From Stenotrophomonas sp. 364 (GTDB lineage Bacteria; Pseudomonadota; Gammaproteobacteria; Xanthomonadales; Xanthomonadaceae), in contig NZ_CP047135.1 of NCBI RefSeq assembly GCF_009832905.1, forward strand, positions 4,070,001-4,134,000: a DNA stretch of 64,000 bases, read 5' to 3'. This document shows positions 1-7,722 of this stretch, in pieces. The notes below the pieces were generated by a model. The model saw only the letters and a program-made list of their open reading frames with translations. It was not told the DNA's origin and ran no database searches. The translations under genes and the position numbers were made by a program. Every line of letters begins with the position of its first letter. Position 1 is the stretch's first letter.

Positions 1-2
1 GC

Positions 3-50
3 CGCAAGCACCCGCTGGCGGCGCTGTTCGGGTTTGAGCGGCTGGAGTAA
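3..50 (+). CDS. C-terminal tail of an unidentified protein (cut by window start)
   Basis: The last 15 codons of a gene that begins before the window are readable, ending in LFGFERLE and a TAA stop. Too little remains to name a family. The open frame is short, so this rests on the frame running into the window edge and on the normal spacing to the next gene. Confidence 0.4.
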   Translation, partial: RKHPLAALFGFERLE

Positions 51-154
51 AGTTCCCTTGGAGGCGCTGCCATGACAGGCATCGTTCAAGCAGCCAGTGA
101 TAGCGTCAGCGCTGTCGGCGGCCTGCGTGCCGCCCGTCTGTTCCGGAGCCCATC

Positions 155-658
155 ATGATCCGCTCGCTTTCGCTGCTGCTGTGCCTGCTTGCCCCCGGGG
201 TTGCCCTGGCCCAGTCCGCGGCCGGGGCCACCGGCCCGCAATCGGCGACCGGTCTCAACCTGGCGGTCCCGCAGGCGCCCATGCAGTACCTGGGCGACGG
301 CTCGTTGCGCGGCGACCCGCCCGGCACCTTCTACGGCGACAAGAGCGGCCGCCGCCTGAGCGACCGGGGTGCGGCCAACGGCATCGCCGATGTCACCGAC
401 GACAAGCTGCGGGTCAACGGCAGCATCACCACCGGCATCGGCTACGCCAAGAACTTCGGCAATACGCACTACAACGCGGCCGAGTTGAACCTCAACAAGA
501 ACTACACCACCGACGAAGGCAAGACCCACAACGTCAACGTGAACATCCGCGTCAGCGAGGGCAAGGGTCCGGGCTTCGGCCCCTACGGTGGGTACGGCGG
601 TTACGGCTACGGCCCCGGTCCGGGCTACTGGGACTACCCGCCGCCGTACGGCTGGTGA
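155..658 (+). CDS. Secreted Gly/Tyr/Pro-rich hypothetical protein
   Basis: A 167-residue protein of unknown function. Residues 1-20 form a clear signal peptide (hydrophobic core, then a VALAQS cleavage region), so the product is exported. The middle (about 60-130) is polar and rich in Asn/Thr, with alternating patterns suggestive of beta structure. The last 30 residues are almost only Gly, Tyr and Pro, ending in PPPYGW. A GGAG Shine-Dalgarno at 144-147 supports the ATG at 155. It is convergent with the PepSY gene and shares a strong hairpin with it. I do not recognise a characterised homologue; a cell-envelope or surface role is inference from the signal peptide and tail. Confidence 0.75.
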   Translation: MIRSLSLLLCLLAPGVALAQSAAGATGPQSATGLNLAVPQAPMQYLGDGSLRGDPPGTFYGDKSGRRLSDRGAANGIADVTDDKLRVNGSITTGIGYAKNFGNTHYNAAELNLNKNYTTDEGKTHNVNVNIRVSEGKGPGFGPYGGYGGYGYGPGPGYWDYPPPYGW

Positions 659-674
659 GGTAACGCACCACAGC

Positions 675-701
675 GAAACGGCCGGTCACCCCGGCCGTTT
701 C
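675..701. terminator. Bidirectional hairpin terminator
   Basis: A perfect 11-bp stem (GAAACGGCCGG / CCGGCCGTTTC) with a 5-nt loop sits between two convergent genes. Each side ends in a short T or A run, so it can serve both strands. Confidence 0.75.
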
Positions 702-729
702 TGCATCCGCATTACCGGCGGCGCGGGGC

Positions 730-1164
730 TCAGTCCCACCAGCCTTCGCGCTTGCTCGACAACACGCGCCCGTCGTGGCCGCTCATGCGCACTTCCACGC
801 GCTGGTTGCGCGCATTGCGGGCCTCCAGCGTCCAGGTGGCACCGTCGCGTTCGAACGACTCCACCTGGCGGAAGCCAGCCTTCTGGGCCACGGCCAGGAT
901 CTGCCCGGCATCAAGCAGGGCGCGGGGGCTGCGCGGGTCGAAGATCTCGCCGGTGGCCGGGTCCACGATCACTTCTTCGAAGCTGCCATCGGCACGGGTG
1001 ACGTCTGCTTCCCACAGGCCGTCGTCGCGTTCCAGCTCGTGTACCTGGGTGTAACCGGCGGCGCGCAGCTTGGCCTGCACATCGGCAGCGCTCAGTTCGG
1101 CGGCGAAGGCCGGGGTGGACACCAGTGCGGTGGCAAGGGCGGCGGCCAGGATCAGCTTGTTCAT
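730..1164 (-). CDS. Periplasmic protein with two PepSY-like repeats
   Basis: 144 residues with a typical Sec signal peptide (residues 1-21, ending TPAFA). Two PepSY-like units follow, about 24-75 and 80-143. The first contains the characteristic VTRADGSFEEVIVDPATGEI strand-turn-strand pattern. PepSY domains are small periplasmic modules often linked to peptidase inhibition or to sensing next to two-component systems. A GGAGA ribosome site precedes the ATG. It is divergent from a second PepSY gene that heads a two-component operon, so it may belong to that regulon. That link is inference from position. Confidence 0.85.
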   Translation of the reverse strand: MNKLILAAALATALVSTPAFAAELSAADVQAKLRAAGYTQVHELERDDGLWEADVTRADGSFEEVIVDPATGEIFDPRSPRALLDAGQILAVAQKAGFRQVESFERDGATWTLEARNARNQRVEVRMSGHDGRVLSSKREGWWD

Positions 1165-1280
1165 GGGGGTCTCCAGAAGGGGCCGGTCGATTCCGGCACC
1201 GCCAGTCTGGCAAGCGCACTTAAGCGGACCATGAGCCCGGCTGTTAGGCAGTGTTTAACCACACCGCGTATACCGTAGGC

Positions 1281-1583
1281 ATGACTTTTGCCGCGTCCCT
1301 GTTGCTGCCCGTGCTGCTGGCCTTGAGCCCGCAGGAGCCCATGCGCGTGCACGAGGGCGGCAGCCGCCAGCAGGAAGCGGTGCGCCAGGCCGTGCGCCAG
1401 GGCCGGCTGGTGCCGCTGCAGCAGGTGGTGGCCGACGCCCTGCGCCGCTACCCCGGCACGCTGGTGGAAGTGGAGCTGGACGACGGCAAGTACGAGATCG
1501 AGATCCTCGGCGCCAACGGCGTGGTGATGGAGCTGGATTACGATGCCGCTACCGGGCGCCTGTTGAAGATGGAAGAAGATTGA
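1281..1583 (+). CDS. PepSY domain protein heading a two-component operon
   Basis: 100 residues: a hydrophobic N-terminus (about 1-16) that should act as a signal peptide or anchor, then one PepSY-like unit (about 45-100) with the pattern VEVELDDGKYEIEIL. I start at the ATG at 1281; an upstream in-frame ATG at 1251 would put polar residues before the signal. The stop codon overlaps the start of the response regulator gene (TGATG), so the three genes are one operon. PepSY plus response regulator plus histidine kinase is a recurring arrangement, in which the PepSY protein probably modulates the sensor in the periplasm. Confidence 0.85.
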   Translation: MTFAASLLLPVLLALSPQEPMRVHEGGSRQQEAVRQAVRQGRLVPLQQVVADALRRYPGTLVEVELDDGKYEIEILGANGVVMELDYDAATGRLLKMEED

Positions 1584-2245
1584 TGCGGATCCTGCTTGCC
1601 GAGGACGATGCCCTGCTGGCCAACCGGCTGCAGGCCCTGTTGGAAGAAGCCGGCTACCTGGTGCTGCACAGCGCCGAGGGCCGCCAGGCCGAAGAGCTGG
1701 GCCAGATCGAGGACATCGCTGCGGCGGTGGTCGACCTGGGCCTGCCCGGGCTGGATGGCCTGAGCATCATCGAGCGCTGGCGCCAGGCCGGGCGCGGCTT
1801 CCCGGTGCTGGTGCTGACCGCCCGCGCCCGCTGGCACGACAAGCTGGCCGGCTTCGATGCCGGCGCCGACGACTACCTGACCAAACCGTTCCAGCCCGAA
1901 GAGCTGCTGCTGCGCCTGCGCGCGCTGATCCGGCGCAGCGCCGGCCACGCCAGCCCGCGCCTGCAATGCGGACCGCTGCTGCTGGACGTCAACGCCGGCC
2001 GCTTCGAACTGGACGGCGAACTGCTGCACCTGAGCCCGCAGGAGCAGCGCATCCTGAGCTACTTCCTGCACCATCCCGACGTGGTGATCAGCCGCTCGCG
2101 GCTGGGCGAGCACGTGTACGAGGCCGGCTTCGACCCCGATTCCAACACGCTGGACGTGCTGATCGGACGGATCCGCCGCAAGCTGGGCAGCGACCTCATC
2201 CATACCCATCGTGGGCAGGGCTTCCGCCTGTCGGCGCAGCCATGA
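1583..2245 (+). CDS. OmpR/PhoP-family response regulator
   Basis: 220 residues. The receiver domain (1-120) has the acidic pocket EDD (7-9), phospho-acceptor Asp51 in VVDLGLPGLDG, and Lys101 in DDYLTKPF. A winged-helix OmpR-type DNA-binding domain (about 128-218) follows, ending GQGFRLS. It overlaps its partner kinase by four bases (ATGA), showing translational coupling. Receiver and output look closest to PhoP/QseB-type regulators, but I would not assign a specific symbol. Divalent cation or antimicrobial peptide sensing would be usual for this branch; the sequence alone does not show it. Confidence 0.93.
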   Translation: MRILLAEDDALLANRLQALLEEAGYLVLHSAEGRQAEELGQIEDIAAAVVDLGLPGLDGLSIIERWRQAGRGFPVLVLTARARWHDKLAGFDAGADDYLTKPFQPEELLLRLRALIRRSAGHASPRLQCGPLLLDVNAGRFELDGELLHLSPQEQRILSYFLHHPDVVISRSRLGEHVYEAGFDPDSNTLDVLIGRIRRKLGSDLIHTHRGQGFRLSAQP

Positions 2246-3567
2246 ACACCGGTTCGCTGCGTACCCGCCTACTGCTCGCCGGTGGCGTGGGGCTGGTGCT
2301 GGTGTCGGCGCTGGCCACGTGGTGGCTGGGGGCGATGTACGAGCGTTCGGCACGCAACGCACTGGACCAGCGCCTGGGCAACGAGCTGATCGCCGTGTTG
2401 GCGCTGGCCGAAAGCGATGCGCAGGGCCGCCTGCAGTTGCGCCGCGAACTGTTCGACGAACGCTACCAGCGGGTGTTTTCCGGGACCTACTGGCAGGTGC
2501 AGGACGCCCAGGGCCAACCGCTGGGGCAATCGCGCTCGTTGTGGGATGAAACCCTGACCACTCCGGCGACGCTGCGCACCGGGCCGGCGCAGGCCTTCGA
2601 CACCACCGGCCCGCTGCAGGCCCCGCTGCGTGCGCTGGCCCAGCAGGTCACGTTGCCGCGGGTGCCCACGCCGCTGCGCGTGGTGGTGGCCACCGACCGC
2701 AGCGACCTGGACGCCCAGGTCAGCGCGTTCCGCCAGCGCACCGCGCTGGCGCTGGCCGTGCTGGTGGCCCTGTGGTTCGCGGTGCTGGTCACCCAGGTGC
2801 ATTACGGCCTGCGCCCGCTGGCCGAACTGAGCCGCATCGCCGGCCAGGTCCGCAACGGCGAGAACGTGCGCTTTCCGCAGCAGGGGCTGGTCAAGGAAGT
2901 GGCGCCCCTGGCGGTGCAGCTCAACGACCTGCTGGACCACCATCAGCGCATGGTGGTGCGTGCGCGCCGCAGTGCCGAGGACCTCGCACATGCCTTGAAG
3001 ACGCCGCTGACGGTACTGATGACCGAAGCCGAGGGCGATGGCAGCGACTGGCGCCAGACCCTGCGCAGCGAAACCGCGCGCATGCAGGCCAGCATCGAGC
3101 GCTACCTGGCCGCCGGGATCGGCGCCGACAGCCAGCAGCGCACCGTGGTGGCGCCGGTGATGGGCGCGCTGTGCAGTTTGATGCAGCGCGTGCACAACGA
3201 GCGCGGGCTGGTGTTCGACCAGGACCCGGATGCGCAGGGCCTGTTTGCCGGGGCACGCGAAGACCTGGAGGAAATGCTCGGCAACCTGCTCGACAATGCC
3301 GGCAAGTGGGCCGCGCATACGGTGCGTGTCAGCGTGCGCCACGAGGGCAACAAACTGCACATCCGCGTGGAGGACGATGGCCCGGGGTTGCCGGATGCGG
3401 AGTTGCAGCGCGTGCTTGAGCGTGGGGTGCGGCTGGACCAGCGCGCGGCCGGCAGCGGCCTGGGCCTGGCGATCGTGGCGGACATCGCCGAAAGTTACGG
3501 TGGCACCTTGGTGCTGGCCAATACCCACCCGGGGTTGAGGGCGACGTTGACGTTGCCGGCGGGCTGA
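2242..3567 (+). CDS. PhoQ-like sensor histidine kinase
   Basis: 441 residues. Transmembrane segments at about 10-32 and 167-185 flank a periplasmic domain of roughly 130 residues. A HAMP-like linker (about 186-240) leads to the H box at His250 in LAHALKTPL. The ATPase part shows the N box (MLGNLLDNAGKWA), the G1 box (VEDDGPGLP) and the G2 box (GSGLGLAIV). The LAHALKTPL form of the H box and the QRAAGSGLGL region are typical of PhoQ-type kinases. The start at 2242 overlaps the regulator stop, and a longer upstream frame is only an overlap with that gene. It is the last gene of the PepSY-regulator-kinase operon, followed by a SMAG cluster. Confidence 0.93.
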   Translation: MNTGSLRTRLLLAGGVGLVLVSALATWWLGAMYERSARNALDQRLGNELIAVLALAESDAQGRLQLRRELFDERYQRVFSGTYWQVQDAQGQPLGQSRSLWDETLTTPATLRTGPAQAFDTTGPLQAPLRALAQQVTLPRVPTPLRVVVATDRSDLDAQVSAFRQRTALALAVLVALWFAVLVTQVHYGLRPLAELSRIAGQVRNGENVRFPQQGLVKEVAPLAVQLNDLLDHHQRMVVRARRSAEDLAHALKTPLTVLMTEAEGDGSDWRQTLRSETARMQASIERYLAAGIGADSQQRTVVAPVMGALCSLMQRVHNERGLVFDQDPDAQGLFAGAREDLEEMLGNLLDNAGKWAAHTVRVSVRHEGNKLHIRVEDDGPGLPDAELQRVLERGVRLDQRAAGSGLGLAIVADIAESYGGTLVLANTHPGLRATLTLPAG

Positions 3568-3599
3568 CCGGCGGTGGTCCCTACCGGACCCAAATGCGC

Positions 3600-4005
3600 G
3601 TAAAGCCGACCGTTGGTCGGCCGCATTTCGCGAACAATCGAACGTGCCCATGCTGGTAGAGCCGACCGTTGGTCGGCTGCATTTCGCGAACAACCGAACG
3701 CGCCCGTGCTGGTAGAGCCGACCGTTGGTCGGCTGTATTTCGCGAGCAATCGAACGTGCCCGTGGTGTACGTCAGCCGACCAACGGTCGGCTCTACCCGG
3801 GCTGAAATCGCGGCCGCTCGTATGGTCGGCTGCACTTCACGAACAATCGAACGCGCCCGTGCAGGTAGAGCCGACCGTTGGTCGGCTGCATTTCGCGAAC
3901 AATCGAACGTGCCCATGCTGGTAGAGCCGACCGTTGGTCGGCTGCATTTCGCGAACAGCCGAATGTGTCCGTGGTGTACGTCAGCCGACCAACGGTCGGC
4001 TCTAC
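3600..4005. repeat. SMAG-type GTAG palindrome cluster with a 209-bp duplication
   Basis: This 460-bp gene-free stretch is filled with copies of a palindrome whose arms read GCCGACCGTTGGTCGGC, headed by GTAG (or GTAA). Forward heads lie at 3600, 3656, 3712, 3865 and 3921, with a 56-bp period inside each group. Inverted copies end in CTAC at about 3796 and 4005. Positions 3656/3712/3773 recur as 3865/3921/3982, an exact 209-bp shift, so a multi-unit block was duplicated. It follows the kinase gene and may stabilise or terminate its transcript. Short frames inside it are not genes. Confidence 0.9.
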
Positions 4006-4028
4006 CGGGGGATCGGATGGTCGGTGTT

Positions 4029-4352
4029 TCAACGCGCCTGGTGCATCCACCAGCAATCGATGGCGTCCAGCACGATGTGGATGATCAGCCCGATGCCGAA
4101 CAACCGTGTTTTCTTCGGCACACACAGGCCCGCGTAGACCGCAATCGCGGGCGCGGTATGCAGGGGATGGAAGCCGATGCTGCAGCGGTTCGGGGCGTAG
4201 ATCGGGTCGGCCAGCAGGTGGTCCAGGTCGATGATCCAGCCCAGCAACAGCAGCGCCCACGCCGACAGAAAGCGCTTGCGCCAAAACATCCACGCCAGCA
4301 ACGCCGGCACGGCGGCATGCAGGAACAGATGGAAGATCGCGCGTGCGCTCAT
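4029..4352 (-). CDS. Small membrane protein, DUF6122-like
   Basis: 107 residues, mostly hydrophobic, with about three to four membrane helices. A conserved-looking DLDHLLADP motif near residues 42-50 and a second His/Asp cluster (HIVLDAIDCWWMHQ, about 91-104) recall membrane-bound metal-dependent hydrolase-like families such as YdjM and DUF6122. ATG at 4352 is the natural start. It is flanked by SMAG repeats on both sides and is not in an obvious operon. Function unknown; the hydrolase link is only from the Asp/His pattern. Confidence 0.8.
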   Translation of the reverse strand: MSARAIFHLFLHAAVPALLAWMFWRKRFLSAWALLLLGWIIDLDHLLADPIYAPNRCSIGFHPLHTAPAIAVYAGLCVPKKTRLFGIGLIIHIVLDAIDCWWMHQAR

Positions 4353-4392
4353 GAGCCGGCTGCCGTGTTGAAAAAGAAAACCCAGCCGCCAC

Positions 4393-4473
4393 GTAGCGCC
4401 GGGCTCTGCCCGGCGGTATGCCCGGCAACGGGAAGCGTGCCGCAGCTAGCAGCCGGGCAGCGCCCGGCGCTAC
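4393..4473. repeat. SMAG dimer (GTAG palindromes, head-to-head)
   Basis: A forward GTAGCGCCGGGCTCTGCC element (4393-4416) and an inverted copy ending CGGCGCTAC (4450-4473) face each other, separated by 33 bp. It lies just past the speA stop and can fold into a long hairpin. Confidence 0.85.
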
Positions 4474-4488
4474 GCGGGTGCCGCTGGC

Positions 4489-6378
4489 TCAGACCAGCGG
4501 CTCGTCGGACAGGTAGGTGTACCCGGTCAGGCCCGCTTCCAGCGCGTCGGACAGTTCCTGTGCACGCGCCGGCGACAGCTTCGCCGCCGCCACGCGTTCG
4601 GCATAGCTGGCACGCAGGTCGGCCAGGCTGTAGCCCACGTAGTCCAGCATCACGTCGGTGGTGTCGCCGCGGCGCTGCTGGGTGATCGCGTAGCCATCGG
4701 CGTCGGCCAGCACTTCCACCGCGTCGGTATCGCCGAACAGGTTGTGGATGTCGCCCAGGATTTCCTGGTACGCGCCCACCATGAAGAACGCGATGCGGTA
4801 GCTCTCGCCCGGGTTCAGCGCGTGCAGCGGCAGCGAGCTGTCCAGGCTCTCGTTCTCGACGTAGGTCTTGACCATGCCATCGGAATCGCAGGTCATGTCG
4901 GCAATGATGCCGCGGCGCTGCGGCTGCTCGTTCAGGCGCTCGATCGGCACGATCGGGAACACCTGGTCGATCGCCCAGGCATCGGGGATCGACTCGAACA
5001 CGCTGAAGTTGACGAAGTACTTGTCCACCAGGCGTTCGTTCAACTCGTCCAACGCCGGCCGGTGGCTCTTCTCGTCGTAGCTCAGGCGCGCACGCACCGC
5101 ATGGGCGATGGCGTAGAACAGGTCGTCGATGCGGGCGCGCTGCGGCAGGTCGATCTGGCCCAGCGCATAGCTGGACAGGCCTTCGGCATGGAAGTGCTGC
5201 GCTTCCTGGAACAGCTCCACCGCCGGGCGCTCGTCCAGCTCGGCATGGATCTCGCGCAGGTGGCGGATCGCCGCCGGCTCGTCGTCGTGCTGGTCCGGCA
5301 CGCGGCCTTCCTGCGCCTCTTCCACCTCGGACACATTGGCAATCAGCACCGCGTGGTGCGCGGTCATCGCGCGGCCGCACTCGGTAACGATGCGCGGCGG
5401 GGTCAGGCCGTGTTCTTCGCAGGCATTGGCCAGCGGCTGCACGATGTTGCTGGCGTACGAATTGAGCCCGTAGTTGATCGAGCAGAAGCTGCGCGAGCGG
5501 GTGCCTTCGTAATCCACGCCCAGGCCGCCGCCGACATCCACGTGGGTGATCTTCGCGCCCAGGCGCGAGAGCTCCACGAAGTAGCGGGTGGCTTCGCGCA
5601 TGCCGTTGGCGATGTCGCGCACGTTGGAGATCTGCGAGCCCATGTGGAAATGCAGCAGGCTCAGGCAGTCGGCGTACTCGGTGTCGCGCAGCGACTTCCA
5701 CAGGTCCAGCAGCTGGCGCGGGGACAGGCCGAACTTGGCCTTGTCGCCGCCGCTGTTCTGCCACTTGCCCGCACCCAGCGACGCCAGGCGCATGCGCACG
5801 CCCAGGCCCGGCTTCACATCCAGCGCCTTGGATTCCTCCAGCACCAGCTTCAGCTCGGACGGCTTCTCGATGACGATGAAGGTCTGCAGGCCCAGCTTGC
5901 GGCCGATCAGGGCCAGGCGGATGTACTCGCGGTCCTTGTAGCCATTGCAGACGATCAGCCCGCCCGGGCGAGACAGCGCCAGCACGGCCATCAGCTCGGG
6001 CTTGCTGCCCGCTTCCAGGCCGAAGCCCTCGCCGTGGTGGCTGGCCAGGGTGCCGGCCACGCCACGGTGCTGGTTGACCTTGATCGGGTACACGGCGGTG
6101 TAGCCGCCCGGGTACTCCCAGTCGGCCTGGGCCTGCGCGAACGCGGCCTGCAGCTTGCCCAGGCGCTGGCCCAGGATGTCCGGGAAGCGCACCAGCAGCG
6201 GCAGCTTGGCGCCGGCCTCTCGGGCGGCGTCCACGATCTTGGGCAAGGACACCACCGGGCCGTCCTGGCCAGTCGGTCTCACCACCATGTGTCCTGCCTG
6301 ATCCACGTCGAAGTAGCCATCCGCCCAATGCGGAATCGAGTAGGTCTTGCGGGCTTGGTCGAGGGACCAATCGGTCAT
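4489..6378 (-). CDS. speA: Biosynthetic arginine decarboxylase
   Basis: 629 residues, the usual size of the SpeA family. It converts arginine to agmatine plus CO2, the first step of the agmatine route to putrescine, using pyridoxal phosphate and Mg2+. The N-terminus (WSLDQARKTYSIPHWADGYF) is family-specific. Lys100 in YPIKVNQ is the expected PLP lysine, DVGGGLGVDYEG is the phosphate-binding glycine loop, and VTECGRAMTAHH and ADMTCDSDG carry further active-site residues. I start at the ATG at 6378; an in-frame upstream extension to 6447 runs through the promoter. It is divergent from speE across a shared inverted repeat, so both polyamine genes are probably controlled from one region. Confidence 0.97.
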   Translation of the reverse strand: MTDWSLDQARKTYSIPHWADGYFDVDQAGHMVVRPTGQDGPVVSLPKIVDAAREAGAKLPLLVRFPDILGQRLGKLQAAFAQAQADWEYPGGYTAVYPIKVNQHRGVAGTLASHHGEGFGLEAGSKPELMAVLALSRPGGLIVCNGYKDREYIRLALIGRKLGLQTFIVIEKPSELKLVLEESKALDVKPGLGVRMRLASLGAGKWQNSGGDKAKFGLSPRQLLDLWKSLRDTEYADCLSLLHFHMGSQISNVRDIANGMREATRYFVELSRLGAKITHVDVGGGLGVDYEGTRSRSFCSINYGLNSYASNIVQPLANACEEHGLTPPRIVTECGRAMTAHHAVLIANVSEVEEAQEGRVPDQHDDEPAAIRHLREIHAELDERPAVELFQEAQHFHAEGLSSYALGQIDLPQRARIDDLFYAIAHAVRARLSYDEKSHRPALDELNERLVDKYFVNFSVFESIPDAWAIDQVFPIVPIERLNEQPQRRGIIADMTCDSDGMVKTYVENESLDSSLPLHALNPGESYRIAFFMVGAYQEILGDIHNLFGDTDAVEVLADADGYAITQQRRGDTTDVMLDYVGYSLADLRASYAERVAAAKLSPARAQELSDALEAGLTGYTYLSDEPLV

Positions 6379-6409
6379 TTCAGTGGGCCTGGTTGGTAAA
6401 AAAGGGGGT

Positions 6410-6449
6410 GCATGATAACGCCTATGTGGCGACAGCTCCGTTATCATGC
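6410..6449. promoter_or_regulatory. Perfect inverted repeat between speA and speE (putative divergent promoter core)
   Basis: GCATGATAACG at 6410-6420 is mirrored exactly by CGTTATCATGC at 6439-6449, with 18 bp between the arms. Each arm reads TATCAT outward toward one of the two divergent genes, close to a sigma-70 -10 element. The symmetry fits either two mirrored -10 boxes or an operator for one regulator of both polyamine genes. Confidence 0.6.
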
Positions 6450-6569
6450 GCGCCCGCGCCCGTGCTCAGGCTTGAAACCTGAACGGGCAACCCGTCCGGA
6501 CGTGGCTTGCGCCACGCGGCACCGCCGCCAGCCCGGCTCCAACACCCTTCCGAACAGGACTGCTATTCC

Positions 6570-7424
6570 ATGACTGACAACAACAACTGGTACATCGAGC
6601 ACTTCGAGCGCACCGGCTCGGCCATCGGCTACCGCCTGAGCGGCAAGCTGGATGAAGTGCAGTCGCCGTTCCAGAAGATCGAGATCTTCGCGACCACCGA
6701 CTGGGGCAACCTGATGACCATCGATGGCGCCATCATGCTGACCAGCAAGGACAACTTCTTCTACCACGAGATGATCAGCCACCCGGTGCTGTTCACCCAC
6801 GCCGCGCCCAAGCGCGTGGTGATCATCGGCGGCGGCGACTGCGGCACCCTGCGCGAAGTGCTCAAACACAAGGGCGTGGAGAGCGTGACCCAGTGCGACA
6901 TCGACGAGCAGGTCACCGTGATGGCCCGCAAGCACTTTCCGGAGCTGTGCGATTCCAACGACGACCCGCGCGCCGAGCTGATGTTCGACGACGGCGTGGC
7001 CTACATGGCCAACTGCCCGGCCGGCAGCGTGGACGTGGTGATCGTGGATTCCACCGACCCGGTCGGCCCGGGCGAAGGCCTGTTCAACAAGGCCTTCTAC
7101 GAGAGCTGCTTCAAGGCCCTCAAGGACGACGGCATCCTGGTGCAGCAGTCCGAATCGCCGCTGATGCAGCTGGACCTGATCAACGAAATGCGCACCGAGA
7201 TGGGCAAGGCGGGCTTCGGTTCGTTCAAGACCCTGCCGTTCCCGCAGCCGTGCTACCCCACCGGCTGGTGGAGCGTGACCCTGGCCCGCAAGGGCGAGAG
7301 CAGCTTCGACTTCCGCCAGGCCGATTCGGCTGGCAAGGCGTTCGACACGCTGTACTACACCGCCGCGCTGCACACCGGCGTGCTGGTCACCCCGCCGTTC
7401 GTGGCGGCGGCCCTGAAGGGCTGA
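6570..7424 (+). CDS. speE: Spermidine synthase
   Basis: 284 residues, full length for SpeE. It transfers an aminopropyl group from decarboxylated S-adenosylmethionine to putrescine. The beta-rich N-terminus (WYIEHFERTGSAIGYRL) precedes the Rossmann domain with GGGDCGTLREVLKH (nucleoside binding). The catalytic/acceptor segment is DSTDPVGPGEGLFNKAFY, and a downstream YPTGWWS matches the family. The ATG at 6570 is preferred; an in-frame ATG at 6507 lies in a GC-rich leader. Together with speA it covers two steps of polyamine synthesis; the enzymes between agmatine and putrescine are not in the window. Confidence 0.97.
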   Translation: MTDNNNWYIEHFERTGSAIGYRLSGKLDEVQSPFQKIEIFATTDWGNLMTIDGAIMLTSKDNFFYHEMISHPVLFTHAAPKRVVIIGGGDCGTLREVLKHKGVESVTQCDIDEQVTVMARKHFPELCDSNDDPRAELMFDDGVAYMANCPAGSVDVVIVDSTDPVGPGEGLFNKAFYESCFKALKDDGILVQQSESPLMQLDLINEMRTEMGKAGFGSFKTLPFPQPCYPTGWWSVTLARKGESSFDFRQADSAGKAFDTLYYTAALHTGVLVTPPFVAAALKG

Positions 7425-7467
7425 TGCGGTAAGCGCCGGTGTCGATCGTTGCCGCGCTGTGCGCGGC

Positions 7468-7708
7468 CAGCCGACCAACGGTCGGCTCTACCGGTCGATG
7501 CCGACGTTGGCATTGACCCGGTCGGTGCCGGCGTTGGCGTTGACCGGTCGGCGTCGGGTTCGGCATTGACCGGAAAACCCCGCGATGGCGGTAGGCACCG
7601 ACCGTTGGTCGGTGCTGCCCACCTCCACGCAGGCAACAAAAAACCCGCGCTGGCAACAGCGCGGGTTTTTTGCGTTTCCGGTAGTGCCGGCCGCTGGCCG
7701 GCAACCCC
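7468..7708. repeat. Three SMAG palindromes and an imperfect ~27-bp tandem repeat
   Basis: The gap between speE and the lpxO-like gene holds an inverted GTAG palindrome (7468-7491, ending GGCTCTAC) and two forward ones at 7591-7619 and 7681-7708. Between them, at about 7494-7577, a unit of the form CGGTCG-N-CCG-GTTGGC-TTGACC occurs about three times with substitutions. The three SMAG elements belong to different sequence subtypes. Confidence 0.75.
7638..7671. terminator. Strong bidirectional terminator
   Basis: A perfect 15-bp stem, AAAAAACCCGCGCTG / CAGCGCGGGTTTTTT, with a GCAA tetraloop and T runs on both strands, lies between convergent speE and the lpxO-like gene. Confidence 0.92.
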
Positions 7709-7722
7709 ATGAACCCCTGGCC

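Noticed and set aside
2269..3693. A 474-codon minus-strand frame
   Set aside because: Antisense to the histidine kinase; Gln/His-rich product with no domain.
4744..6399. A 551-codon plus-strand frame
   Set aside because: Antisense to speA, which has a full set of family motifs.
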